A DNA stretch of 64,000 nt, taken from Pseudomonadota bacterium. Lineage in GTDB: Bacteria > Bdellovibrionota > UBA1018. The stretch is from the NCBI GenBank assembly GCA_027485695.1, contig JAIXQO010000004.1:1-64000 (forward strand). Reading direction: 5' to 3'. How positions within the stretch are numbered: the first letter of the stretch is position 1; each line of letters begins with the position of its first letter. Both the position numbers and the translations under genes were made by a program. The notes under the pieces are model-generated. The model made no database searches. It was not told the origin of the DNA and saw only the letters and a list, made by a program, of their open reading frames with translations. Below, piece after piece: positions 37,523-46,358 of this stretch.

Positions 37523-38187
37523 TAGACTGCCCTCTTAGTCACCGCTGGTGCGACGCCGTAAGAACGCTGGCGAATGATGTCGAGCACTTCGAGAACGGAG
37601 AGATCGAGCTCGGATACGAGTCGATTGCTCTTGTTCATCAAGAAGCTGAAGATCACCATACAAGGAATAGCGACTGCGAGACCGATCATCGTGGCGTTCA
37701 TAGCGGTAGAGATACCAGCCGCAAGAATCGCTGACTTCTGAGCGGCGTCGACGTTACCGACAGCCTCGAATGATTGAATCAGACCGACGATCGTTCCAAA
37801 GAGACCCATGAGGGTCGCGACGTTAGCGATCATCGAGAGGAAGCCCGTGCGTTTTGAAACCGCATCGACCCACTCACCGACTGTGATGTTGAGACCGTCG
37901 CTCACCATATTCTCCGGCAAATGCGCTCGAAGCAGACCCTGCTTGACGATTTGCGGAACGGCTTTGTTCGGATACTGATCGCAGAGCGCGATCGCGTCCT
38001 GGATCCGATCCGAAACGACGAGCTCGCGCACGCGTTCTAGGAAACGTTTTTTACCTGCGAGCGGATACACGCGATACAAAGCGTGGACTCGTTCGAAAAT
38101 GATTGCGATCGCAAACACGGCTGACAAGAGAATCGGCAACACGTGCATGAAATTCGCTAGGATGAATTCTACTAGTTTTCCGACCAT
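37522..38187 (-). CDS. TolQ/ExbB/MotA-family proton channel (AglQ-like)
   Basis: First gene of the motor operon. The ATG at 38187 has GGAGGAG four bases upstream, better than a longer frame start. The 221-residue protein has three membrane segments: about 10-30, the TGFLSMIANVATLMGLFGTIVGL block, and GISTAMNATMIGLAVAIPCMVIFSF, the last two being the MotA/TolQ/ExbB signature that lines the proton path with ExbD. It should power mechanical work across the envelope using proton motive force. Confidence 0.93.
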   Translation of the reverse strand: MVGKLVEFILANFMHVLPILLSAVFAIAIIFERVHALYRVYPLAGKKRFLERVRELVVSDRIQDAIALCDQYPNKAVPQIVKQGLLRAHLPENMVSDGLNITVGEWVDAVSKRTGFLSMIANVATLMGLFGTIVGLIQSFEAVGNVDAAQKSAILAAGISTAMNATMIGLAVAIPCMVIFSFLMNKSNRLVSELDLSVLEVLDIIRQRSYGVAPAVTKRAV

Positions 38188-38385
38188 GCTCTCCTCCAAT
38201 AAAGAGATACTTTGGGTATGAGTGCCCATCCTCTTCATCGTCGGGTGTCCGGGAAAACTTTCACAAAATCGTAGGTCAGGATTGAAACAGGGGGAGTTTC
38301 GTCAAAGGGTCAACGAAAGAGCGAAATGCCGCTTCGCGCACGTCATGCATCCATCGCAGGCGAGGATGTTTCGGCTTGGGAATAC

Positions 38386-38415
38386 AAAAAAGGAGCGGGA
38401 ATCACTCCCCGCTCC
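38386..38415 (-). terminator. rho-independent terminator of the outer-membrane barrel gene
   Basis: On the minus strand GGAGCGGG/CCCGCTCC is followed by six T (38386-38391 complement), about 40 bases after the gene's stop codon. Confidence 0.85.
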
Positions 38416-38453
38416 TCAAAAGTATTGCCGTAAAAAAACGGATTTAATCGAAC

Positions 38454-39191
38454 CTAAAAGACGAACGTGCCCACACCGATCTGGATCCAGTTGGTCCAGA
38501 GCGTACGGGAGCCGGTCGCGCTACCGTATTTCTCATTGTGATACATCAAGCGATAGTCCGTCGTGAGGAAGAAGGATTTGGAAACAAAGATCTGTTGTCC
38601 AATACCGCCGGTAAACGCCATTGGATCGTCAACACGAGTGTGAATTCGGGAGACACCCGCCGCGAGGTTCAAGTCATAATAGATGATCGACTTGCCCAAA
38701 AGACTCAGTTTACCGTAAATCACGCTGAATCGTGCTTCACCGCCGTAGAGGCTAACCGGAGGGTTGACGACCGGATCGACGCCGCTATCACGGCGGGAAG
38801 CCGCATAAGCACCCGACTGTTTCGACTGAACAGCCGCATAGAAAGCGTGCACACTCCACATCTCGTTCAAATGGTAGCCCAAGCGTAAAGAAATCGTGTT
38901 CATGGACATGAACGGATCATCGGAATAGAAGCCGTAACTCAAAACCGCTTCGGCCCGGTTCTTTTTAGTATAGAGACGGTTTTGAACGACATTCATCATG
39001 TCTTCGTTACCGACCGTCCAATAGCGACGTTTCATCGTCTGCACGTCGACTTTCTCAGGTACTTTTCCGGTTTCATCGGCCCCGCCCTGAACTGCCGGTG
39101 CAGGATCAGCTGCGTTTGCGCCAAACGAAATCACGAACGTCAAAAAAACAACGCGGAACCAAGAATGAGAAGGGTGATTAGCGGATTTCAT
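38454..39191 (-). CDS. outer-membrane beta-barrel protein (TIGR04565-type)
   Basis: A signal peptide (residues about 1-27, ending GANA-ADP) and a short Pro/Gly linker precede a domain rich in alternating beta strands, ending with aromatic GVGTFVF as outer-membrane barrels do. The ALTERNATING patterns VLSYGFYSDDPFMSMNTISLRLGYHLNEMW and SFFLTTDYRLMYHNEKYG fit the barrel family found beside gliding or Agl-type genes in Myxococcus and Bdellovibrio. It is transcribed in the same direction as the motor operon, 215 bases upstream, with its own terminator between, so it is probably a separate unit. Confidence 0.75.
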   Translation of the reverse strand: MKSANHPSHSWFRVVFLTFVISFGANAADPAPAVQGGADETGKVPEKVDVQTMKRRYWTVGNEDMMNVVQNRLYTKKNRAEAVLSYGFYSDDPFMSMNTISLRLGYHLNEMWSVHAFYAAVQSKQSGAYAASRRDSGVDPVVNPPVSLYGGEARFSVIYGKLSLLGKSIIYYDLNLAAGVSRIHTRVDDPMAFTGGIGQQIFVSKSFFLTTDYRLMYHNEKYGSATGSRTLWTNWIQIGVGTFVF

Positions 39192-39244
39192 ATCTATTAC
39201 TTTAAAATGGCAACGAATCGTTGGACAATCGTTATTTAAGAACT

Positions 39245-39727
39245 ATGGATGAAAACCCGATTTACCTCGCCAAGAACGGAAAGACCGTCGGACCTTTTAC
39301 TCCCGATCAAATCTCGGAAATGACCGAGAGCGGTGAACTTCACCGCTATGAATGGATCTGGGACGGAAGTTCGCCGGATTGGAAACCGGTACCTCGCAAA
39401 GCGAAAGCGCCTCCGCCTCGCCCCGAGATTACCGTCACTAAAGTGAATGACGAACCCAAGGTTCGTTCGCTCATGAAAGAATTTTCCGCGATCCTCTATG
39501 ATCACGAAACAGCGCTCGCGGGAAAACTTCAAGTCTCCGGAAAAAATTCCGGCATATTCCTGACGAACGATCACCAACCTCCGTTCAAGAGCGGCCAAGT
39601 TGTGTGGATTGACTATCTAGAAGAAGAAAAAGATCTCGCGTTCAAGATTCGCGCGGCTATCGACAAGGTTCAGCACTCGGACAACTCCTGGCGCCTCGAA
39701 CTACAGGTCGAAGAATTCCGTCATTAA
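39245..39727 (+). CDS. GYF_2-like domain protein, 160 aa
   Basis: The N-terminal 45 residues (YLAKNGKTVGPFTPDQISEM, then GELHRYEWIWDGSSPDWKP) match the GYF_2 domain, thought to bind short peptides or partners. A Pro-rich linker (KAPPPRPEI) leads to a C-terminal beta-barrel-like domain (residues about 80-158) which could be PilZ-like, although the RxxxR motif for c-di-GMP is missing. I start at the ATG at 39245 (MDENPIYL); no ribosome binding site is clear. It is alone, divergent from the barrel gene. Confidence 0.7.
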   Translation: MDENPIYLAKNGKTVGPFTPDQISEMTESGELHRYEWIWDGSSPDWKPVPRKAKAPPPRPEITVTKVNDEPKVRSLMKEFSAILYDHETALAGKLQVSGKNSGIFLTNDHQPPFKSGQVVWIDYLEEEKDLAFKIRAAIDKVQHSDNSWRLELQVEEFRH

Positions 39728-40067
39728 CATCGATCGCAATGCAATTCAGACCATTCAATTAAGAAAAGAATTTGCCTCAGCAAATTCTCTTACGGCATTT
39801 TTGCGTCCAAAAAAACAAGCTCAAAGGACGACATGAACGACGAGTTGGCGAGATAAATAGAATATTCTTTCACCCGTAGAAAGTGTCAATTCAGCGCCGA
39901 AACTGGTTTTTTCCCTGAAGATTCGCGAATTGACCCCTGTCATTAAATTTTCATGTTTAATTTTGGTCATTTAGCTCGAACAACTCGCTCAACAAATACT
40001 CAAGTCGTCCCCCACTAACTCCGAATCATCTCTTGAGACTAGATCCACTGAAAGGGGACATGAGGGA
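39728..40067 (+). promoter_or_regulatory. lon upstream region, 340 bases
   Basis: Contains a small hairpin (GAATTTGC/GCAAATTC, 39768-39787) that could end the GYF gene transcript but lacks an adjacent T-run. TTGACC at 39930 is followed by AT-rich sequence (TTAAATTTTCATGTTTAAT) and is a candidate promoter, with non-ideal spacing. I see no clear heat-shock sigma-32 boxes or CIRCE element. A GGGG-rich site lies about 11 bases before the lon ATG. Confidence 0.35.
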
Positions 40068-42503
40068 ATGGTCACCAACTATGACGGCGAGCAAGTAGAG
40101 ATCCCACAAAGCCTTCCGATGCTGCCAGTACGCGACATCGTCGTTTTTCCATATATGATTATCCCGCTCTTTGTTGGGCGTGATAGTTCAATTAAGGCTG
40201 TCGAGGACGCATTGTCGCGTTCTGACCGTTTGATCCTGCTTTCCTCGCAAAAGGACATCACGGACGAACATCCGTCACCAGAGGGTATTTACCAAACTGG
40301 TACGGTCGCTATGATCATGCGGATGCGTAAGCTTCCGGATGGCCGCATCAAGATCCTCACCCAGGGTCTGTGCAAAGCGAAAATCAAGAATTTCAAATCT
40401 ACCGAGCCATTCTACGAAGTAGATGTCGAGAAGATTGCAGAAGCTCCACTCTCCCGCGAATCCGAAGCACGCGCTCTCATGCGCACGGTACGCGAGATGG
40501 TCGAGCGAGTGATTTCACTCGGCAAGTCGCTTCCGCCGGATATTCTCATGGTGCTCGATGATATCACGGATCCAGGCCGCATGGCCGACCTGATCGCATC
40601 GAACCTCGGACTCAAGGTTGCCGATAGCCAAGGCATCCTGGAGACGATCGACGCGTTCGACCGCCTCACCAAGATCCATGACGTACTCGCCCGCGAACTT
40701 GAAGTCCTCTCACTCCAAGCCAAGATCCGTTCTCAGGCAAAAGACGAGATGACCAAATCGCAGAAGGAGTATTTCCTCCGCGAGCAGATGCGTGCAATAA
40801 AGAATGAACTGGGCGACCAGGACCAGAAGGGCGAAGAGAATCAAGAACTCCGCGACAAAATTCTTCGCGCTACAATGCCTGCCGAAGTCGAAACCGAGGC
40901 GCTCAAGCAACTTGGACGATTGGAGCGCATGCATCCAGATGCTTCTGAAGCGTCCATGCTCCGCACCTACATCGACTGGTTGATCGAGACGCCATGGCAG
41001 AAACAAACCAAAGATTGCCTCGAACTGAAGAACGCAAAAGAAATTCTCGACGACGATCATTACCGTCTCGACAAAGTCAAAGAGCGTGTCCTCGAGTACT
41101 TGGCTGTCCGAAAACTCAAAGACAAGATGAAGGGTCCTATCCTATGCTTGTCGGGACCTCCTGGCGTCGGTAAGACGAGCTTGGGTCGTTCGATCGCACG
41201 GGCCATGGGTCGCGAATTCGTTCGCATCTCCCTGGGCGGCGTGAAAGACGAAGCCGAAATCCGCGGTCACCGCCGCACCTACGTCGGCGCGCTTCCAGGC
41301 CGAATCGTTCAAGGAATGAAGCAAGCGGGCACGAACAATCCGATCTTCGTCCTCGATGAGATCGACAAACTTGGCAATGATTTCCGCGGCGACCCAGCCT
41401 CGGCTCTCCTAGAGGTGCTCGATCCGGAGCAGAATTACTCGTTCCGCGATCACTACCTCAACGTGCCTCTCGATTTGTCGAACGTGATGTTTATCGCAAC
41501 TTGTAACGTCCTCGAGAACATACCTTCGGCGCTCCGCGACCGTATGGAAGTGATTCAAATCCCCGGCTATACCGAGGAAGAGAAATTCTTCATCTCGAAG
41601 AAGTACACGGTACCTAAACAGGTAGTCGAGAACGGTCTCAAAATGGACCAGATCGAATTCACCGAAGAAGGTCTCCGCGCAACGATCGGTGGCTACACTC
41701 GTGAAGCCGGTCTTCGTAACCTCGAGCGTCAGGTCGGTACCCTCTGCCGAAAAACCGCTCGCCTGGTCGCCGAAGGCAAAAACGAACGCACGGTAATCGA
41801 CGCTGCGATGGTCGCGAAACTCCTGGGTCCGGCTCCTTATTCTCGTGAAGACGAGCAAGATCAGGACGAAGTCGGTATCGCAACCGGCCTCGCATGGACG
41901 GCAGTCGGAGGAGAAATCCTCTACGTCGAAACGACGGCAATCAAGGGCAAAGGCTCGATCACCCTCACTGGTCAACTCGGTGACGTGATGAAAGAGTCCG
42001 CTCACGCGGCACTCGGCCTGATTCGCTGGAGAGCGAAGGAATTCGGAATCGACGAAGATGTACTCGCCGCGACCGATATTCACGTCCACTACCCTCAGGG
42101 TGGCATCCCGAAAGACGGCCCAAGCGCCGGCATCACCATGGCGACCGCGATGATCTCGCGTCTCACGGGAATGCCGATCCGCAAGGACGTCGCGATGACC
42201 GGTGAGATCACTCTGACTGGACGCGTACTCCCGATCGGCGGTCTGAAAGAAAAAGCACTCGCAGCGATGAGACACGGTATCCGTACCGTCATCATTCCTG
42301 AGAAGAACCGCAAGGACTTGGAAGATATCCCTGCCGAGATCCGCGACCAACTCGACTTCGTCCCTGTCAAGACGATCGATGAGGTTCTTGAGATCGCTCT
42401 GGTTGGCAAAACCAAGTCGGAAACCAAGTCTCACAAAACCAGCAAACGTCGCATGGGTGGCTCTGCCGCCGCGGCCGCCGCTGCAAAAGGTTCGGACGAG
42501 TAG
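40068..42503 (+). CDS. lon: ATP-dependent endopeptidase Lon
   Basis: The 811-residue protein is a full-length Lon: LonN substrate domain (LPMLPVRDIVVFPYMIIPL onward), coiled linker, AAA+ module with Walker A GPPGVGKTS at residues 363-371 and Walker B IFVLDEIDKL, then the protease domain with catalytic Ser686 in PKDGPSAGITM and Lys at about 729 in GGLKEKALAA. Lon degrades damaged and regulatory proteins in the cytosol. The C terminus carries an unusual Ala-rich tail (GGSAAAAAAAKGSDE). The ATG at 40068 is chosen because an ATG eight bases earlier is out of frame. Followed at 36 bases by a CNNM gene. Confidence 0.98.
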   Translation: MVTNYDGEQVEIPQSLPMLPVRDIVVFPYMIIPLFVGRDSSIKAVEDALSRSDRLILLSSQKDITDEHPSPEGIYQTGTVAMIMRMRKLPDGRIKILTQGLCKAKIKNFKSTEPFYEVDVEKIAEAPLSRESEARALMRTVREMVERVISLGKSLPPDILMVLDDITDPGRMADLIASNLGLKVADSQGILETIDAFDRLTKIHDVLARELEVLSLQAKIRSQAKDEMTKSQKEYFLREQMRAIKNELGDQDQKGEENQELRDKILRATMPAEVETEALKQLGRLERMHPDASEASMLRTYIDWLIETPWQKQTKDCLELKNAKEILDDDHYRLDKVKERVLEYLAVRKLKDKMKGPILCLSGPPGVGKTSLGRSIARAMGREFVRISLGGVKDEAEIRGHRRTYVGALPGRIVQGMKQAGTNNPIFVLDEIDKLGNDFRGDPASALLEVLDPEQNYSFRDHYLNVPLDLSNVMFIATCNVLENIPSALRDRMEVIQIPGYTEEEKFFISKKYTVPKQVVENGLKMDQIEFTEEGLRATIGGYTREAGLRNLERQVGTLCRKTARLVAEGKNERTVIDAAMVAKLLGPAPYSREDEQDQDEVGIATGLAWTAVGGEILYVETTAIKGKGSITLTGQLGDVMKESAHAALGLIRWRAKEFGIDEDVLAATDIHVHYPQGGIPKDGPSAGITMATAMISRLTGMPIRKDVAMTGEITLTGRVLPIGGLKEKALAAMRHGIRTVIIPEKNRKDLEDIPAEIRDQLDFVPVKTIDEVLEIALVGKTKSETKSHKTSKRRMGGSAAAAAAAKGSDE

Positions 42504-42539
42504 TTTTTATCCTCCCAATCATGCTATCGTAATCTACGA

Positions 42540-43640
42540 TTGGGAACGTTCGAAACTCTTCTAGTATTAGGATGCATAGCGATCTCAGGGCTGATGTCGG
42601 CCGCTGAGATCGCTTTGTTTTCACTATCCAAGTTCCAACTCAAAACTCTCAAAGACAAATTCCGCGGCGCCCATCGGATCATCAAGAAGCTGCTCTCCGA
42701 TCCTACTGGCGTCCTGATTACTACGCTCATGTTAAACGAGGTGATCAACATCGTGATCACGACTCTGATCATGGGCGCGCTATCGAGCTACACGACTTCT
42801 GAATCAGTCGCACGAATCCCGCTTCTCAACCGCCTGCCGGAATGGACGCTCGAGATCGTCGTCGGCACGCTCGTCATTTCTCCGATCATCCTACTGTTTT
42901 GCGAAATCACCCCTAAGGTCATCGCCGCTCGAGCAAACACAATCGTCGCTCCATTCACCGCACCTCTACTGTCGTTTCTCTACGCTCTCGTGTCGCCGGT
43001 ACGAATCGCCGTACAAATCTTTTTGCGTCTCCTCATGTTTTTCGTCCCCGGTAAGCGTAAACGAGGACCGCTTTTCGATTCGATCACCACCGAGAAGCTC
43101 AAAGAAGAAGACTTCCTCATTTTCGCCGAAGAAGCTCTCAAAGAAGGAAACATTCAATCGACCGAATTGGAGCTCATCAAGAACGTTTTTGACCTCGACG
43201 ATACTCCAGTGATCGAGATCACGACTCCTCTCTCACGCGTCGTTACCGTTTCAAGCACCGTGACGGTCCAGCAATCCATTTCCATGGTGCGTGATCTCAC
43301 ACGCGGCAGGAAATTCTCGCGCATCCCCATCACCGGAAAAAACAAACAAGACATCGTCGGCATTCTACATTCCAAGGATCTGCTTATCGCTAAGTTCAGC
43401 GAGAACGAAGACCTGAAAAAGCCGATTACCGAGTTGGCATGGAAGCCATTTACCATTTCTCAGAATACCCGCCTTCATTCCGTATTCAGAAAAATGCGTA
43501 AACAACGCGTTCATATGGCAGTCGTAACGAACGAACACGCGCAGGCAATCGGGGTCGTAACGCTGAACGACGTTCTAGAAGCACTCCTCGCCGAACTGAT
43601 GTCGGACGAAGAAATTCGAATCGAGGCAACTAGCCCATGA
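42540..43640 (+). CDS. CNNM-domain membrane protein with CBS pair (HlyC/CorC type)
   Basis: Residues 1-190 are a CNNM/DUF21 membrane domain: GLMSAAEIALFSLSKFQLK with the conserved EIALFS, and GTLVISPIILLFCEITPKVIAARAN. Residues about 205-350 hold two CBS motifs (RIPITGKNKQDIVGILHSKDLL and MAVVTNEHAQAIGVVTLNDVLE). The family includes Mg2+/Co2+ efflux components. The shown frame begins with TTG at 42540, since a stop in the same frame lies upstream and there is no other start before the membrane domain; the start codon sits in an inverted repeat (TCCCAATC 42513-42520, GATTGGGA 42538-42545). No ribosome binding site is visible, so the N terminus is uncertain. Confidence 0.85.
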   Translation: MGTFETLLVLGCIAISGLMSAAEIALFSLSKFQLKTLKDKFRGAHRIIKKLLSDPTGVLITTLMLNEVINIVITTLIMGALSSYTTSESVARIPLLNRLPEWTLEIVVGTLVISPIILLFCEITPKVIAARANTIVAPFTAPLLSFLYALVSPVRIAVQIFLRLLMFFVPGKRKRGPLFDSITTEKLKEEDFLIFAEEALKEGNIQSTELELIKNVFDLDDTPVIEITTPLSRVVTVSSTVTVQQSISMVRDLTRGRKFSRIPITGKNKQDIVGILHSKDLLIAKFSENEDLKKPITELAWKPFTISQNTRLHSVFRKMRKQRVHMAVVTNEHAQAIGVVTLNDVLEALLAELMSDEEIRIEATSP

Positions 43641-44926
43641 ACCTCGATTTGCACGCGCTCATTTGGATTCTCGCGCCTCTCCTCATGATCGAAGGTTTAT
43701 TTTCAGGCAGCGAGATCGCTCTTTTGAGCGCCGACAAAAACCAACTCAAATCCAAAGCGGCCAAGGGCTCGAACGCGGCGGAGATGGCGCTGAATCTCGC
43801 TCGGAACCCTGAGCGCGTCCTGACCTCAACCCTCGTCATGACTGCCCTCTGCGTGATCACGATCTCGGGCCTCATCACGATCTACACTAAGCAAAACGGT
43901 TTCCAGAACCCAGATTTGGCCGCAGTCGCCATCAGCTCTCCACTCGTCGTCTTCTTGGGAGAGTTGATCCCCAAGGCGATCTACCGACGTTATGCGACGG
44001 TGCTTGCACCATTTGTCGCGTATCCCGTTTCGTTCGCCTACCTACTTCTCTACCCGATCACTCGCGTATTGAGCAGCTATACCTACTACCTGAGCAAGTT
44101 TCTCCGTCCGCTCGAGGAACTCCTCACCGGTAAACCGCCGACCGCTCGCGACGAGCTTCTCTCACTTCTCTCCTACGGCAAGCGCGAGAGCGAAATCACC
44201 GCGAGTGAACGCGCGATGATCAAGCGGATCATTGATTTCAAAGGCACTCAGGCCAAGCACATCCTCGTCCCGCTCATTCGGGTCGAAGCGATCGAAGAAC
44301 GCGCGACCGTCAAAGATGCGATCGAACGATTCAAAGTGCATCGTCACAGCCGTATCCCGGTCTATTCAGGACGGATCGACAACATCATCGGCGTACTCTC
44401 GATCGCTGAACTATTTCTCTCCCAGGATCCTACCCAACCCATTCGTAACTTCATCAGCCCAGCGAGATACGTGGCGGAAACCCACCTCATCGACGACTTA
44501 CTGCCCGAGATGCAGAAACAGAAAACCGAAATCGTCGTCGTTGTCGACGAATACGGAGGAGCAATCGGCATCCTCACATTCGAAGACATCGTCGAGGAAA
44601 TCGTCGGCGAGATCAATGACGAGCATGACGATCAGCTCGTGGAATACCGCGAATTAGGCGAGGACCGCTGGCTGCTTCAGGCGCGCATGGAAATTGCCGT
44701 CATCAACGAAAAACTCAAAATTGAACTACCCGAAGGTGACTACGAAACCGTGGGCGGTTTCCTACTCAGCCAATTTTCAAAACTACCGGAAGTCGGCGAC
44801 GAGCTCTATTTCGATACCCACGCCGGCAGTTTCAAATTCTCCATTCGCAAAGCGACCGACCGTCAGATTCAAACCATCACCCTTGAAAAAATACAGGTTC
44901 CAGCCGGTCACTCGCCAAAAGAATGA
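43637..44926 (+). CDS. HlyC/CorC-family transporter (CNNM-CBS-CorC domain)
   Basis: A paralogue of the preceding gene, with overlap ATGA. It has a CNNM domain (FSGSEIALLSADKNQLKSKA, SSPLVVFLGELIPKAIYRRYA), two CBS motifs (HSRIPVYSGRIDNIIGVLSI and EIVVVVDEYGGAIGILTFED) and, unlike the previous protein, a C-terminal CorC_HlyC domain (GDYETVGGFLLSQFSKLPEVGDE, about residues 345-425). The last is the standard ending for magnesium/cobalt efflux proteins and hemolysin-like family members. The two genes may form a heteromeric pair. Confidence 0.9.
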   Translation: MNLDLHALIWILAPLLMIEGLFSGSEIALLSADKNQLKSKAAKGSNAAEMALNLARNPERVLTSTLVMTALCVITISGLITIYTKQNGFQNPDLAAVAISSPLVVFLGELIPKAIYRRYATVLAPFVAYPVSFAYLLLYPITRVLSSYTYYLSKFLRPLEELLTGKPPTARDELLSLLSYGKRESEITASERAMIKRIIDFKGTQAKHILVPLIRVEAIEERATVKDAIERFKVHRHSRIPVYSGRIDNIIGVLSIAELFLSQDPTQPIRNFISPARYVAETHLIDDLLPEMQKQKTEIVVVVDEYGGAIGILTFEDIVEEIVGEINDEHDDQLVEYRELGEDRWLLQARMEIAVINEKLKIELPEGDYETVGGFLLSQFSKLPEVGDELYFDTHAGSFKFSIRKATDRQIQTITLEKIQVPAGHSPKE

Positions 44927-45003
44927 CGACAACTCACCTCATACACTCCAATCGTCGAATTGCTTTCTAAACCAGCCGATTTTCCGTCTAAACTAGAAGA
45001 TGT

Positions 45004-45417
45004 ATGGCGAAAAGCATCTTGATCGTTGATGACATTCCATTCGTAAGAAAAACGCTCACCGACATTGCGCTTGAGCTCGGCTACAAGGTAGCCGGCGAGG
45101 CCGCTGACGGAACGGAGGCGATCGAAAAATTCGCGAGCTTGAAACCCGACCTAGTGACGATGGACATCGTTATGCCGAAGATGAGCGGGATCGAGGCATC
45201 GAAACAAATTCTTCAGATCGATAAATCTGCAGTTATCGTCATGATCACGGGCATGGATCAAGAGACACTCGTCATGGAAGCGATCCAAGCAGGCGCGCGG
45301 GATATCATTCAGAAACCGTTCAATTCCGCGCAAATTGCCAAGGTTTTCGAGCGCGCACTCAAGAAGGATCACGCCGCTGCGCATACACCATCGGTCTCAG
45401 CGAAAACAGGGAGTTAG
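45004..45417 (+). CDS. CheY-like single-domain response regulator
   Basis: A stand-alone receiver domain of 137 residues with all key positions: acidic pair D9-D10 (ILIVDDIP), phospho-acceptor D54 (TMDIVMPKMSG), Thr82 (VMITGMD) and Lys104 (QKPF). A short Ala/Ser tail follows. CheY-type proteins relay phosphorylation to a motor or other target. The next gene, two bases away, encodes a CheX-like phosphatase, so the pair probably forms a signalling module; the cognate kinase is not in the window. Confidence 0.92.
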   Translation: MAKSILIVDDIPFVRKTLTDIALELGYKVAGEAADGTEAIEKFASLKPDLVTMDIVMPKMSGIEASKQILQIDKSAVIVMITGMDQETLVMEAIQAGARDIIQKPFNSAQIAKVFERALKKDHAAAHTPSVSAKTGS

Positions 45418-45419
45418 TC

Positions 45420-45839
45420 ATGATTCGCATCGATCTCGCACCACTTGATTTTTACGGACTTGGATCAATCGTTTCGAAATCGGGAGACGCTGTCTCCGGA
45501 CTCGATATCCAGGACGCGATCTGGGCGCGCATCGGCCTGGAAAACTCCGTTTATCGATCACTAATTTTTGAAATCGACCCGCGACTCGACCCCGTCATCA
45601 TCGAAGAGATCGTAAACGTGCTTGCGAGCCGCATCTCCGGCGCGCTTGCCCGCGTAGAGGAAACTTGGGTAGGAATTGGAACGCCGAACGTTCTCAATGG
45701 TACGGACGAAAACCGCGCCGCCATGAAACGGCTAACGACCGGTCTCAATGAAGACTCCGTTCGATTTGAATTTCGGTCCGCCGGAAGATCCATTCCCATC
45801 ACCGTGTTTTTTATTCCCCATGAGGTGGGCCATGTTTAA
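45420..45839 (+). CDS. CheX-like phosphatase domain protein, 139 aa
   Basis: The helix IIEEIVNVLASRISGALARVE includes E63-x-x-N66, the spacing of the ExxN motif that CheX, CheC and FliY use to dephosphorylate CheY-P, and it is followed by WVGIGTPNVLNG, which fits the CheX-type GTP/SxPxVxxG turn. The remainder is beta-rich. One motif copy, as in CheX. I infer that it removes phosphate from the adjacent CheY-like protein. The family call rests on this motif and context, not on a search. Confidence 0.65.
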   Translation: MIRIDLAPLDFYGLGSIVSKSGDAVSGLDIQDAIWARIGLENSVYRSLIFEIDPRLDPVIIEEIVNVLASRISGALARVEETWVGIGTPNVLNGTDENRAAMKRLTTGLNEDSVRFEFRSAGRSIPITVFFIPHEVGHV

Positions 45840-46146
45840 ATTTTTAGGGTTCTTGCTGAAATCTGTTTTGGTGATTGCGATCGTACTCGTCCTCGGACAA
45901 GTGCTCGAAATCGACGGAAAAACCGTCTCCGATCATGTCAAAAGCGGCATTCGCATGGCCGAAAAAAATGAAGGAGTGGCCGAGCTGAAAGAGAGAGCCC
46001 AGTCACTCCTACGTGATTCTGAAAAAGGCGCTCGTTCGCCGGCCAATGAAAGCTCGGATGCGAAAGAGATGAAAAAGAATCTCGAAGCAATACGTGAGGC
46101 CAAGGCCAAAGAAAAGGCCGCCCTCCAGGAACTACTTCAAGACTGA
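45832..46146 (+). CDS. small membrane-anchored protein, 104 aa
   Basis: Starts at the ATG at 45832 with GAGGTGG upstream, overlapping the CheX-like stop by eight bases. A hydrophobic segment (FKFLGFLLKSVLVIAIVLVL, residues 2-21) is followed by about 80 charged residues with coiled-coil character (AEKNEGVAELKERAQSLLRD, KEMKKNLEAIREAKAKEKAA). No family is recognised. Translational overlap suggests it works with the CheY/CheX-like pair at the membrane. Confidence 0.65.
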   Translation: MFKFLGFLLKSVLVIAIVLVLGQVLEIDGKTVSDHVKSGIRMAEKNEGVAELKERAQSLLRDSEKGARSPANESSDAKEMKKNLEAIREAKAKEKAALQELLQD

Positions 46147-46358
46147 GGCGTCGCTTGGATCGTACCCGCTGAAGCGCCTTGAGCTTTTGCAGGAGGTGCT
46201 TTCTCTGACTTGGCTCCGCCGGGTGCATTTGCATATTCTTTATAGACTTGCGCACCACAGGTGATACCCGGGGCAACGGTCACTTTGTTCGTCGTGGCGA
46301 AGCCAGACACGGAAGCAAGGCTCGAAACTAGAATGAGGGTCCATTTGATCGTTTTCAT
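46137..46358 (-). CDS. small exported protein, 73 aa
   Basis: The ATG at 46358 follows GAAAGAGAG. A signal peptide (MKTIKWTLILVSSLASVSGFA) leaves a 50-residue mature peptide, Ala/Gly/Pro-rich with a single Cys (GITCGAQVYKEY). The end overlaps the convergent membrane-anchored gene by ten bases. Function unknown; the upstream 46359-46450 region is too small to tell more. Confidence 0.55.
   Translation of the reverse strand: MKTIKWTLILVSSLASVSGFATTNKVTVAPGITCGAQVYKEYANAPGGAKSEKAPPAKAQGASAGTIQATPQS

Noticed and set aside
41409-42434. 341-codon minus-strand frame inside lon
   Set aside because: Antisense shadow of lon, with no ribosome binding site or protein-like features.
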